DNA of 64,000 nucleotides. Source: Yponomeuta sedellus (taxonomy: Eukaryota > Arthropoda > Insecta > Lepidoptera > Yponomeutidae). Where the stretch lies: NCBI GenBank assembly GCA_934045075.1, contig OW203738.1:9036868-9100867 (forward strand). The letters run 5' to 3'. Numbering within the stretch: position 1 is the stretch's first letter; each line of letters begins with the position of its first letter. Below, piece after piece: positions 33,376 through 44,503 of this stretch. A model generated the notes under the pieces. It was not told the origin of the DNA and made no database searches. It saw nothing but the letters and a program-made list of their open reading frames with translations. The translations under genes and the position numbers were made by a program.

Positions 33376-33842
33376 ATATCTGCAGGTTAGAAATATCGTA
33401 CTAATGTACTTGTCGAAAGACGGATGTTTCGTAAGTAATAGCACGGTTCAGTGTTTAAAGAAGAAAAACAGTGAGATGACTTATATCACAATGACCGATT
33501 CTGGTATTAACGCTGGTATTAAGTCTACGATGCTACGCAATAAATAAATATCTCAGAGTTCGGCTTGAAAAAAGGTTACGTAACAATAAAATATTATCCT
33601 ACGGGACGCATTACTGGGATATATAGTATCCTATGTCTCAATTCAGACCGTTGTAAATCTTTTCAGCCGTTATTACCTGATTGAGTAACAGACATCCAAA
33701 TTTCTTCATAAACTTTCACTCATCTGGGATATTGTTTATAGGATATTATTACACCTTTTGTTTCAGCTAGGGGCTACAGAGGCAGACCACTAAAAATATA
33801 TTGCACCTGCGGTGGTACAAGGGCACAACTGCACATTTTGTA

Positions 33843-33910
33843 ATTTTACAGGAGGGCCATTTTTAAGTATTACTGTATAGTAATACTTAAAAATGGCCCT
33901 CCTGTAAAAT
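33843..33910. repeat. Perfect palindrome, 31-bp arms, 6-nt loop
   Basis: Left arm begins ATTTTACAGGAGGGCCATTT, and the right arm 33880-33910 is its exact complement. Perfect pairing points to recent formation or active maintenance. Confidence 0.95.
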
Positions 33911-33964
33911 TTACTTTACTTTACATATGTTATATATATTTTTTAAATATATTACTTTGCGAAG

Positions 33965-34035
33965 GAGGATTGTTAGGATCGTGGCAAATGAGAAATCCTG
34001 GTACCTATCTCTCCAGGATACAGGTGTGAGGTTAT
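33965..34035 (+). mobile_element. RTE-like LINE 3' end fragment
   Basis: GTTAGGATCGTGGCAAATGA and GGATACAGGTGTGAGGTTAT match the terminal coding and tail block at 59583-59690. Confidence 0.55.
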
Positions 34036-34047
34036 ATTTACAAACTC

Positions 34048-34124
34048 GACTAGACAGATAGATAGAGAACTTTTTATTGCACAGTCAGAAAAAAAAGTAT
34101 TACAATTATGATTATACTATGTAA
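34048..34124 (-). mobile_element. LINE 3' end with GATA tail
   Basis: ACAGATAGATAGAGAACTTT then TTATTGCACAGTCAGAAAAA. It is directly followed by a family B SINE. Confidence 0.6.
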
Positions 34125-34364
34125 GTGATGCAATTTACTTAAGCCAGATATCGCTGCCTGTACGTAATACAAAGAATAGTGGAGAGGTTCGAAATTTCAC
34201 TGATGCCGGTGAGTCGCCCATTGGCTCAATTGGTAGAGCCCTGGCACGGATAGCCAAAGGTTGCGGGTTCGAATCCTGGCATGGGTGAAATTTTAGTCTC
34301 TAAATAGGTTTTTAAATTTGTCGTTAGCACGGGTTAGTGCATTAAAAATAAAAATAGTGTAATA
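34125..34364 (+). repeat. SINE family B, full form with 5' extension
   Basis: About 85 nt (GTAAGTGATGCAATTTACTT to TTTCACTGATGCCGGTGAGT) precede the tRNA-like head GCCCATTGGCTCAATTGGTA with B-box GGTTCGAATCC. The body (CTCTAAATAGGTTTTTAAAT) and tail (TTAGCACGGGTTAGTGCATT) follow. The same 5' extension occurs in the copies at 50955 and 63308, so it belongs to the element. The head folds as a passable cloverleaf with a good D arm (GCTC/GAGC). Confidence 0.8.
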
Positions 34365-35229
34365 TCAGGTAAAGCAAATATTGCCAGACCAATCACAATT
34401 TTTTCAGACAGACTAGAAAAAACAAATTCAATTAAAATCCCTACTTCTTCATTCGTGGATTGTGTAGCCTGCCAGCTATGCTTGGCGGTCGCATGTCGAG
34501 CAATGAGGTTCGAATCTGCGCGCGCCTGCTGAAAGTGGTGTAGTATATTGGTCTGGCAATATCTGAAATCATATCTGATTTTATATTTATTTGCACTAAT
34601 ATTATGCCGATGTGTAGGTACTGGGCTCATATTGTGGTAAGATTAATCGACCGTGCTTACTTTTCTGCACGAAAGGGGTTATACCTACTTTCAGTTTTTA
34701 CTAATGTAATTTGATCTAAGCTTATTTTACCTGCTAACAAACAATAATAATAGCTTTCTTCTATTACCTAACATAAACTGATATACCTGCGATCAAACTC
34801 AACCGTTATTGTTGAATTATTACATTACATAACCAAACATCGTCATGACAAGCAAACTAATATCAACTCTACAATCATAACAAAGGACCCACTGTTCAGT
34901 TGAAACATCAATAACAGAGGTGTAGTTTGGGAACTTTCACTCCACATGATTATGGTACCGATTTTATATAATTCAATCACTTACCCATTTATTGAATTAT
35001 TACACGTAGTTTGCAGTTCTAGACGGTTTCCCTTATTGTTTTAACACAATCTGTCCTTAGCGGATTAAGAGTTTTAACATCCAAACTTTCTTTAGTTCCA
35101 GTGTCTTCTATTAACTTTCTGAGAATAATTTTTCAACATGCTAGAAATGAAAGAAACAAAGTTCTTATGGAAGAAGAACATTCATATATGTGTATTGTAT
35201 GTAAGGGGATGTTTTAGCAAAGGGTACTT

Positions 35230-35574
35230 TCGTTATCAACCCTTGTGGTCCCCACTGCTGGGGCACGGGTCTCTTTCTGCATCGCAGGAAGGTTAGGCCA
35301 TACTCCACCACGGGGGCCAAGTCCGGGTTGGTGGAGGATTGTAAGACAGCAGCGGGCCTTACAGTCAGAAGTTATCAAGCCGCCTATAAGGGCTCTGACA
35401 TGGCTTAACGACTGCCAAAGGCTTTACGTGCCTTGCAAAGCACGGAAGCGCTCGGAAAAATGCCACTAGCGGTAGTCACGGGACGCTCACCCATCCCGTA
35501 TCTGACCGCGCCTGTTGTTGATTAACCAAGTGATTGATTCCAATCACTCGATTCGCCTAGGCCACGAGCGCTTC
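35230..35574 (-). repeat. SINE family A, full length
   Basis: Both ends present (ATCAACCCTTGTGGTCCCCA and GCCTAGGCCACGAGCGCTTC), with a 25-nt deletion near 35416 where other copies have the ATATGACAGCCGG block. Confidence 0.85.
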
Positions 35575-35736
35575 TGCTGTAAGGGTACTCACAGACAATT
35601 AAGCAATGAATTTCAATGAAGCGAAAGAGGACTGTCATAATCATGCGTCTACCCCTCCGGGATACATAGGAATGAGTATATGTAATCTAAGAAAAGTGAC
35701 TATACGTAGTAAAATAATTTGTTTAATTAAAACTGT

Positions 35737-35803
35737 TTTTATACGGATTTATTCTCGTTTATTACATTTTTACAATTTTCCAACGTTTCGGCACTTTTTA
35801 ACC
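35737..35803 (-). repeat. Interspersed repeat, inverse of 3760-3835
   Basis: TATACGGATTTATTCTCGTT and CAATTTTCCAACGTTTCGGC are the complement of the 3.8-kb copy. Confidence 0.55.
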
Positions 35804-36352
35804 TTAGAAAATACTAAAATAATTTGTTGTAATTTAACCGAGCATTCATAAAAAGTTGTTGCCAGTTTTTTATTCTCAAATAAGTGAAATAGACTTTACA
35901 CCGAAGAAAACAAAGATAATTTCAACTTTTCAATCACAATGTGAAACGTGAAAAGGATTATCGTCTTCGTAAGCTGTTTTTGGCTCCAACTGCTTCTTGT
36001 CGCGTGTCAAAGGTACGTGCCTGACACATAAACAACATCGTGTTATGTCTCCAGTTGACACTGCGGGATCGACTTTCATAGTAGAGAGCTGAGCATTTAT
36101 TTTAAGTATTTGAAGCTGCGATTCAATGGGGCATTATGTTGAAAGCTCACAACAATGTAATTAATAATTTAAGACTCTGCCTGAAAAGAATTTATTTTAT
36201 ACTTCTATTGAATTGATTGTAGTTGTGATTAGAGCTTCCGATGTACTCTTAGATTCCGTTAGTTACCGAAAAAGGGACTTAGTAACCTGACTTCATTAAA
36301 ACCTGTCAGATTTTAACGGAAACGCAAATGAGAAATAACTTAATAAAAAGTA
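35804..36352. other. Unique AT-rich DNA
   Basis: No repeat or gene seen. Confidence 0.3.
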
Positions 36353-36475
36353 AGATAAGATATTCTTTATTGTACACCAGAGCACATATTATAAAACACG
36401 TAAAGATACAAAGTACAATTGGAGGCCTTATTGCTAAAAAATGTAAAAGTACGTATATTAAGTAGCTAGATGATA
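36353..36475 (-). mobile_element. LINE 3' end, TATTCTTTATTGTACA type
   Basis: GATAAGATATTCTTTATTGT then ACAATTGGAGGCCTTATTGC. Same family as 21946, and as the arms of the inverted duplication at 37.3-38.4 kb. Confidence 0.6.
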
Positions 36476-36962
36476 AGGACCATTTTCTGAATTGAGAATT
36501 TCGCTAAGTAAACTGTAGTGCTGTCTCTTCGTATTTCTCAGAAAAGAACGTGACAAAACGTTACTCATGTATTAACTCAGTGAATTTCTCAATTAAACGT
36601 AGTTCAGGTGAAAAGCCAATTCTCTTGAGTGATAAATATTTACAGTGTTACTTATACGTTAGAAGACTGTTCGAAAATTGATCAGAAATTGACAGAAAAA
36701 ATGTTTATTTAACCTCACAAAATATAAATGACGATTTGAGTATGTAAAGGTAGAAGATACTGCAGAAATTCAGTATAAAAATAATGTTTTAGATCTTGGA
36801 TTTGTAACGCCCTAAACGCTAATCACCATGGTCGTGACGTCATTAAGCTTGTAAAAATTCGAATGGCCATGGTTACGCCCAGCCTTACCTATATGATTTT
36901 TTTTCAAATTATGTGACGTCATGGCACAGTTAACCTTAGAACATCATGACTGACAGCGTTAT

Positions 36963-37030
36963 CAAGAAATAGATGGATAGACAGAGAACACTTTATTGCA
37001 CAACCAGAAAAAAGAAAACAACTTGTTAAA
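36963..37030 (-). mobile_element. LINE 3' end with GATA-like tail
   Basis: AGATGGATAGACAGAGAACA then CTTTATTGCACAACCAGAAA. Confidence 0.55.
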
Positions 37031-37375
37031 ATTTGTTAAATCTAAGTAATGTTATACAAAAATTGAAATATTGAATTTAAAATAATTTTGTTCTTTTCTA
37101 AGCCTCAAAATAATTCAATATATAGAACAGTAATTTATTAACAACCTATATGTAACACTTTTCCGAAGCCTCCATTAACTGTATTTTGCGAGCGTTTCGA
37201 AAAATCCACCTTTTTTTATAAATAATACAGTCACTATAGAGTTCAAATTAGAACCTGTTAGGTATTTGTGATAAATTATTAATCTTATCCTATGAAGAAT
37301 GTTGTACTACAGTGGTACTTCGATACGACATAATAGGAATAATTTTGGTGCTACATCGGAGCACATGATAAAAAA

Positions 37376-37895
37376 CCGGCCAAGTGCGAGTCAGACTCGC
37401 GCACAGAGGGTTCCGTACAAACCTGTATTATAGACCTGAGTATTTGGTATGAATTTCAATTTAATACCTCTACGCGTTTATGAGGAAATGGGTAGTAAGT
37501 TTAAAATTATTAAAAAAAAACATATTATGTGATGTAACTAAAAATTTATGGTTTTCGTAATTTTTCCTTTATCTATGCTATAAGACGTTGCTTCGTACCA
37601 AATTTCAAGATTCTGAGTTCACGGGAAGCACCCTGTAGGTTTTGATTCCCTTGCAAGTGCCGAAAATTTGCGGCATAAACGGCTGTATCTTTTGATTGCG
37701 TTGGCTTAGAAGTTTGATTTTTTCACAGCTTCAAGGGACAGTAGACCTGAGTAATTGATATAAATTTCAGCTTCATACCTCCACGCGTTCCTGAGAAAAA
37801 GGGTCTTGACAGACGGACGGACGGACGGACAGACGGACAACAAAGTGATCCTATAAGGGTTCCGTTTTTTCCTTTTGAGGTACGGAACCCTAAAA
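37376..37895 (+). mobile_element. Non-autonomous element with GGGTTCCGTAC subterminal repeats
   Basis: It begins CCGGCCAAGTGCGAGTCAGA and ends GAGGTACGGAACCCTAAAAA. The uninterrupted right arm at 38300-38325 gives the empty site, so both borders are fixed at an A-run. It contains a GGAC microsatellite (37813-37840). Minus-strand frames in it are incidental. Confidence 0.8.
37813..37841. repeat. (GGAC)n microsatellite
   Basis: GACGGACGGACGGACGGACA then GACGGACA, internal to the inserted element. Confidence 0.9.
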
Positions 37896-38654
37896 ACTTG
37901 TAAAGATACAAAAGACAATTGGCGGCCCTATTGCTAAAATTAATTTCTTCCAGACAACCTTAAGTGGGTCGGAAAGACGCTGAAAGAAATAAGAGTCGGG
38001 TAAAAAAAAGTATAAACTAGGCCTAGAAAAAAAGGATTGTAGTTTATGCAGACAATGCAATGAACTCTATAGAGTTCAAATTAGAACCTGTTAGGTATTT
38101 GTGATAAATTATTAATCTTATCCTATTAAGAATGTTGTAGAATAAAATGGCATTGTCTGCATAAACTACAATCCTTTTTTTATAGGCCTAGTTTATACTT
38201 TTTTTTTACCCGACTCTTATTTCTTTCAGCGTCTTTCCGACCCACTTAAGGTTGTCTGGAAGAAATTAATTTTAGCATTAGGGCCGCCAATTGTCCTTTG
38301 TATTTTTACAAGTTTTTTTATCATGTGCTCCGATGTAGCACCAAAATTATTCCTATCATGTCGTATCGAAGTACCACTGTAGTACCGATTTTGTCCTGTC
38401 CTGCGGGTAAAATTTAATTTGAACAACTTCGCCGCCAATTAAACAATATTCATGCGACTTTCCCGCGCACAATACAATTGCGTCGACATCCCAGATCGGT
38501 CGCAGAGCATCGTAAAGAGCTAATTGGTGATAAAAACAGGTAATTGGTCGCGGTATCGCGCGACGCGAACTAAATTAGTCGTACGCGCAGCCCTAACGAT
38601 CTGCCTGCTGGTGTACTCTGCACCAAACTAATGCTTTTTAAATATAAACACCAG

Positions 38655-38790
38655 GTGCACCTAGATTCGATTCCCTGTGCGGAATGTGCCAATGACTTTA
38701 TTTTCTAAGATAATTACATTTGTGAATTTATTGTAGCAATACCACTCGCTAATATCGTGAGGAAACCTGAGTGTCTGAGGTGTTCAAATC
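38655..38790 (+). repeat. SINE family F, truncated head
   Basis: B-box-like GATTCGATTCCC, then GTGCCAATGACTTTATTTTC and AGCAATACCACTCGCTAATA as in the 55476 copy. Confidence 0.6.
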
Positions 38791-38821
38791 AGCGCTTGAA
38801 ATATTTTTGTAATTACCATTT

Positions 38822-38860
38822 TTATGCACAGTAAAGTGTTCTTTATCTATCTATATTAAT
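38822..38860 (+). mobile_element. LINE 3' end, short fragment
   Basis: TTATGCACAGTAAAGTGTTC then TTTATCTATCTAT tail. Confidence 0.5.
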
Positions 38861-38956
38861 TATTTGTAATTATTAATTATATATTTACTCGATCCTATCA
38901 GTCGCTTAAGCGTTATTAGATAAATATTTAAGACAAATAAGTAATTACAACACTTT

Positions 38957-39132
38957 TATTAACTTCATTCCGGATTCACTTACTTGATTTTTTGTCTGAA
39001 AAATACGACCAAAATCCGATGACGCGAGCTCCGTCTCTCCACACCATGATTAAGCTCTGCGAATCAGAGCGAAACCTGGTCGGACTCTTTCGACAAGAGA
39101 TCAGGTAAGTGAATCCGGAATTAAGTTGATAA
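38957..39132. mobile_element. MITE-like element with 30-bp inverted ends
   Basis: Ends TTAACTTCATTCCGGATTCA and TGAATCCGGAATTAAGTTGA pair with one mismatch or so and continue into CTTACTTGA / TCAGGTAAG. The interior is about 115 bp and non-coding. Single copy in the window. Confidence 0.65.
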
Positions 39133-40451
39133 TGTTTTGTGCTTACAAAAGTCTTAGTTTCGAATATATTTTTTTGGAATTACCGAATTTGTAAAACGTA
39201 TTTGTAGTAAAGGATACAAATGGATTAATGATGCGCCTAATAATTGAGCTTCAGCGACCACTGGATAACCGAAAATTTGTTGTGAATTTAAAGTTGTTGA
39301 CATATTTCGTCAAAATATAGATGCAGTCTGCTCAGTATGTAAACGTATTTACTGAAGAAACCCTATTATTAGAAAGGAGTACATGGTTTGATTACATCAA
39401 AAAAATATTATGTAATCCAACATAACATTTTTTTATTTAATAATATTTTAAATGTTCAAAGATGATTACTTTAGTTTTAGTTTTAATTTTTCTTTTAGTT
39501 TAGATTTGCATACCTACCGCAGCATAACTCAAATTTAAGAAAAAGAATAAAAAGGTTTATTGCCAAAAATTACATGCACGATAAGCGAAAAATCTTACAG
39601 CTTATATTTATACCTATATATGTATATTTTTTTCATCAAGATTTAATGTAAAAAAAATATACATATATAGGTATAAATATACCTATATATGTATATTTAG
39701 CTAATTTAACAAAATCAAGATTTAATTAAAACCTTATCCTTACCATGTTTTATTTTGGCAATAGGAGCGCACTCAGCTGTGTCGCTAGAATTTAAAATAA
39801 TTAGTGGCGCTGGTTTTCAGCGTGTCCTTTTTTGCATGTTTATTTTGTTTCAAAAATAATAGCATATAAGGCATACATCTTAAAGTTAATACCTTAGTCT
39901 AAACTAGACAAATCTATTTCTGCGTCCGGTTATTTCTGTTATATGTATTTAAGTTTAAGCAATAACAGGCCACATTTATTGTTAAACAACACTGAAACCG
40001 TGGCCCACAATACAGGATATGCCTAGAGTCGGGACACTGTTCCTTCACGAAGTTCTAGTATGTGCCATCCAACTTTAGTCTCAATTCTAAGATCTATGAG
40101 CCCCACAAATTCATAATTATGTACGTTCACATGAATAAACAAATAAAATAAATAGGTTTTTAAATGAATAAACATGTTTTACTTTTTTTTACTTGATTAG
40201 TCCTATATCCTTGTTTACACCAGCTAGTGGGCCATAGATCTAGCATTTGATAAAGCAAGCATGACGTCAAGTTGGCCCGAAACGGCGAACATAATCGTGT
40301 TGTGCGATGTGACCGCGGCCTAATATTGTACGTCATTCTACGCCTGTCACGTTGTAGAAACATTTTAGCACAGAAGGGACCCTACAAGAGTACGTAAGGG
40401 TAAGTCTGAGAACGAAAATACATAGTATGTATGAATTTAACTTAATTAAGT
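39133..40451. other. AT-rich DNA with a triple palindromic block
   Basis: TATTTATACCTATATATGTA near 39604 is inverted at 39660-39679 and repeated forward at about 39677-39698, with an AAGATTTAAT spacer also repeated. No gene seen. Confidence 0.4.
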
Positions 40452-41039
40452 AGCGAAACGCTCGTGGCCTAGGCGAACCGAAAACCTATTTAGAGGCTAA
40501 AAATTTCACCCATGCCGGGATTCGAACCCGCAACCCATGGCTATCCGTGCCAGCGCTCTTCCAATTGAGCAATGGGCGACAAAGCGCTGGCACGGATAGC
40601 CATGGGTTGCGGGTTCGAATCCCGGCATGGGTGAAATTTTTAGCCTCTAAATAGGTTTTTAAATTTGTCCTTAGCACGGGTTAGTGCATTAAAAATAAAA
40701 ATAGTATAATCAATCACTTGGTTAAGCAACCACAGGCGCGGTCAGGTACAGGAGGGGTGAGCGTCCCGTGACTGCCGCTAGTGGCATTTTTCCGAGCGCT
40801 TCCATGCTTCGTAAGGCACGTTAAGCCGTTGGTGCCGGCTGTCATATAATGGCAGTCGTTAAGCCATGCCAGAGGCCTTATGGGCGGCTTGCTAACTTCT
40901 GACAGTAAGGCCCGCCACTGTCTTACAATCCTCCACCAACCCGGACATGGCCACCGTGGTGGAGTATGGCCTAACCATCCTGCGATGCAGGAAGAGACCC
41001 GTGACCCAACAGTGGGGACATACAAGGGTTGATAACGAA
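40452..41039 (+). repeat. SINE family A interrupted by family B
   Basis: The start ACGCTCGTGGCCTAGGCGAA lies at 40457-40476 and the rest (CAATCACTTGGTTAAGCAAC to CAAGGGTTGATAACGA) at 40710-41039, with a family B inverted copy between. This dates the B insertion after the A insertion. Confidence 0.85.
40485..40707. repeat. SINE family B, head-to-head inverted copy
   Basis: Antisense copy 40485-40570 (AACCTATTTAGAGGCTAAAA to GAGCAATGGGCGAC) then a sense copy from CGCTGGCACGGATAGCCATG to the TTAGCACGGGTTAGTGCATT tail. It is inserted in the family A element. Confidence 0.85.
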
Positions 41040-41136
41040 GTACCGTGGTGGAGTATGGCCTATACCTTTTTCAGAGAAGAGACCCGTGCCCCTCGGTGGG
41101 GATCAACCCGTAATGTTGATGATGATGATGATGATG
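41040..41136 (+). repeat. SINE family A, variant 3' end with (GAT)n tail
   Basis: CCGTGGTGGAGTATGGCCTA, CCCGTGCCCCTCGGTGGGGA, then TGTTGATGATGATGATGATG. It sits tail-to-head against the preceding copy and has the GAT tail typical of RTE-driven elements. Confidence 0.7.
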
Positions 41137-41139
41137 AAG

Positions 41140-43269
41140 TAGCATCTATTAGTCATGGCCTGTGTTTAACAATGTACATATCTATTTATATAGGAACTTA
41201 CGACGTAGCCTAGTCCATATTAAGCCATGTGTCTTAAGTATCTACACATGCTCCTGTCCACGTTCCCCACTTGACCTAAATCACATACCTGTTTGTAAAT
41301 ATAACTGTCTATCGGTCTTCTCGTATCATATGCCTATCGAAAAAATACTCCAGAAATTTAAGCCAAGATAATCTTTTGAGCAACAAACTAACATATGCAC
41401 ATGAAACTGACAGACATCTATTTGCAACGTCCTCCGGTTTTAAGAAAGTAATTCACCACAAGAAATAATTTGTATGATTCACCACAATTTTTTTTTATTA
41501 TAGGGCACAGGCCCTCTCTCAGAGAGTATTGGCTTACTTATCATGTGTGCCTATCGCGGAATGGCAATTTCAAGTGCTGAGGTAATTGAACAGAATTTAA
41601 AATGTATTTTTTTTAAATAGTGTAGTAGCAAAAAGTTTAAACTCATATTTATGAGGAAAGTCCATCACTACGTCTTCGGTACGAAGTCTATCTTTTAGAT
41701 CACCACTACTTCAAATTGCTTTGGCTATTACTCGTACTAAGTCAAGCTTCTGTTCTGTCCACTCTACTAACATAGGTTCTTGTACGGTAGGATCGGAAAA
41801 AAGTGGACTCATTATAGTTAATTGCTTTCTATCATAAGGCTTTTAATGTAGGTGATTGTTTGTCATAGAACTTTTCCCAAGTACATAAAGGTTGTCTTTA
41901 ACGCACTGACAATCTAAAATCAACTCTATTTTTGCGGTACAAGTACGGTTCAATTTCCATTACTTAAGTACAATTAGCACTGTAAAGCAGTTGAATTATA
42001 TGTAATGATTTATCAGTCGTACAGTGCTGATTATGCTATGGCTAAGCGTATGTATGGCTTTGGCCCTGTGCTACGCTATAGATGAATTTTCCTTTACGAG
42101 TCCTTTTTCATGTGTGTAAGGAGTTCACTGGAACACAGGCATTTCTTTTTAATAATCTCATAAAAGCTCTTTACGAGAATGTCGAACTGTTTAAGTCAAC
42201 AAACTTAATAGTACGACACGAATACTTCTCTATTTTATATACGTTTACGGCGTCAATAAAGTGGCATTTTTTCTCTGAACTCACGTTATAAATAGGTTAA
42301 GTATTTTTGATAATAGCACTTTATATCGTTATAAATGCGTATTAAGGTTGCTTTGGGCGTATTCACGTCAATTAGTCTTTATCTGGCTTCGTGACTTGTG
42401 ACTTATGGGTGGCCGATCTTCGGTCATTTTACCTTACTCGTTAGAGCAAAGGTTGGGCGGGCTTGGGCGGGCGGCGGCTATAAATATGATTATGGCATGT
42501 TACGCGCCGAATTTCCACTATTTATTGCTCTGATATTCTGTGTCCCCGCTCCTTAACGGCATAAGGGTTTTGTTCTTTACGATAACGTGTGCGTTATGCT
42601 TTTGTTTTATTTGTGTACTAATTAATGGGGAGTATTGGTCTATGAAACTACGTAGAAAAGACGGTTAAAAACAAAAGACTGGCACTTGCGCATCATAGGG
42701 ACGAAGGAGGCTCTATATCCTTACGGAGTCCTGACATACCTTAGATTTAAGATTTTTGAATTTCTAATTTCTTTGTAATATTTAGTGTAGGCTTTTAGGA
42801 AAAATAAAGGCTTTTTTATTTTAATTTTGTTATTGTTCTATTAATATAGATAGTTACATACCTCCTAGCTCGATTAGTTTCTTGCGATCACCAGTAGTGG
42901 ATTGCAAACTAGCTAAGTAGTCTATTGTAATAATGGTCATGCGTGTCAACTTTTCATGTTGATCATTAAAGAACCAGTTGACACATGGAATAAGAAATTG
43001 TTCATTTTAATAATTAAGCAGAAAACAGCAAACGTGTAGCTCAGTGGGACAGGTCAATTAAGTTCCACACATGACTTCAACGTTCGTTAGTTGGTTTAAG
43101 GAAATATGAACTAGGAATGTCTAGCTATATACTTGGCTGTACAAGCACACGTTTATTATACAGGATATTACAAAATCCCCATTATAAAAGAATGGGGAAA
43201 ATTAGTGGTTCCACTAGTCATTACGATCATAATTACTTTAGTATCAAGAAAACACAGAAATCATTTTTT
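41140..43269. other. Unique DNA with a possible TATA promoter at 42455-42520
   Basis: Two GGGCGGG boxes (42455 and 42465) precede CTATAAATA (42478-42486). A start about 30 bp downstream would fall near 42510. No convincing exon follows. A reversed family F fragment (GGGCACAGGCCCTCTCTCAG) lies at 41503-41575. Confidence 0.3.
42455..42486 (+). promoter_or_regulatory. GC boxes plus TATA box (candidate core promoter)
   Basis: GGGCGGG twice within 20 bp, then CGGCGGCTATAAATA. The grouping is unusual for this AT-rich DNA. Promoter function is inferred from motif spacing only, with no gene identified downstream. Confidence 0.3.
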
Positions 43270-43472
43270 TAACATTTACATACAGGCACATACATTACTT
43301 CTGGCTCCACACTAAGATGCCTTGTGTCGTGGGAACTAGAAAAAGCGACATCACAAACATGTAAACATCCGACAAACATCAACAAGACCTGGGTTTTTTT
43401 ATCCCCTCCGGGGTTTGAACCCGGGAACTGTCGCATGGTAGGCAGATGCGCTACCACTCCGCCACAGAGGTC
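43270..43472 (-). repeat. SINE family D, full length
   Basis: On the minus strand: head GACCTCTGTGGCGGAGTGGT with B-box GGGTTCAAACCCCGG, a poly-A/T spacer, then GTTTACATGTTTGTGATGTC and the end ATGTATGTGCCTGTATGTAA. It is tRNA-like, but the acceptor ends do not pair well, so it is not a tRNA gene. Confidence 0.8.
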
Positions 43473-43747
43473 ATCGCGTTAAAAAAAGATCAGCATTTCC
43501 ATACTCTCGTAGAGTGTGGAAATTTGCTTTCGTTATTACTTGAGGCTTCAACAATGTATGGAACAGCTGCTTATATACATTTGAAAGTGGTAGCAGGTCT
43601 TGTGTGAACGTGTGACACGTGTAATCTCTCACGAAGGCTCAATTTTTCCAGAACATTTGAATCAAGTGTCAATTAAAATATTTATCTTAACGCCGCTTTT
43701 TGTACTGTTGAGTTAAAATATATCTGTGTGATTACATTTTTATATAC

Positions 43748-43915
43748 AACTAGCTGACCACGCGAACTTCGTACCGTGAAAATTCAAGATTTGATCGTGT
43801 TTACAAAAAAAAAAATATAGAAAAAAATTATAGCCTTGTGCTTAGTTTCTATGAAAAGTCTTGATGCTGTAATTCCTTTTTCATTGTGTTATTCTCATTT
43901 CTGAAAACAACATAA
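43748..43915 (-). mobile_element. Helitron-like 3' end (reverse)
   Basis: On the minus strand it finishes GTTCGCGTGGTCAGCTAG followed by T, fitting a Helitron CTRR/T end. The inner extent is uncertain. Confidence 0.4.
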
Positions 43916-43924
43916 TAAGTACTG

Positions 43925-44000
43925 CTGTTTCTGTGATCTGTCAGGATCATGGCAAACGTCAGTCCCTTCCTACCCCTCTGAAATACAGGCGCGAATTTGT
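43925..44000 (+). mobile_element. RTE-like LINE 3' end fragment
   Basis: GATCTGTCAGGATCATGGCA and CCTACCCCTCTGAAATACAG match the 59583 copy. Confidence 0.55.
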
Positions 44001-44503
44001 TATATGAAATATTTTATTCTCAATAAAGCACGAGAAAACTTTAATTTGTATCATTACATTGGGAAAGTGTCACGCAATCCAGAATGACGTTTGTGAATTA
44101 ATAATGGAATTAAGTCCACGCATTGTACGATTTCATTCTTAAGTACGATTTTGTACGATTTAAGTGCAATAAAAGTATTAATAATAATACAAAACTACGT
44201 TTGTAAGGGTATTGTTCGAGGTGCCCTCTTAAGTCTATCGCAGTCTTTCTGGCTGGACTGTTAAGTAGATGTAGCTTAGACACGACACATAGGCAGTTAT
44301 CAAAAAGAGATAAGGACATGCAAATTGCCCCTATGAATATTCCGTGCCATTAAAAGCGACGAAATCTTTTCTTTCTTTCAGACAAATACCCCCTTGTACT
44401 TGGTTCTTATTCAAAGAATGCTAGCAACTATGTTATTAGCCAACTATCAAGGTAGGTATGAAGATGGTACAGCAACTAAACTTTGACATATAATAGCGAC
44501 ACT

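Larger units (their letters stand above)
37233..38385. repeat. Inverted duplication with direct repeats and a later insertion
   Basis: The left arm (37304-37375 plus 37896-38059) is the inverse of the right arm (38147-38385), about 235 bp with few differences. A 74-bp direct repeat (CTATAGAGTTCAAATTAGAA onward) lies at 37233 and again at 38066 in the centre. The arms contain LINE 3' UTR sequence (GACAATTGGCGGCCCTATTG, TTTCTTCCAGACAACCTTAA). The left arm is split by a 520-bp element (37376-37895) absent from the right arm. Confidence 0.85.

Noticed and set aside
34206..34290. Functional tRNA gene
   Set aside because: A and B boxes are present and the cloverleaf is passable, but the sequence is fused to a SINE body and tail and repeated in several copies; C replaces the usual U before the anticodon.
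37706..37918. Minus-strand open frames rich in SVRPSVRPSV
   Set aside because: Produced by the GGAC microsatellite inside a non-coding element.
43385..43472. tRNA gene on the minus strand
   Set aside because: Acceptor ends do not pair and the unit continues into the family D SINE body.
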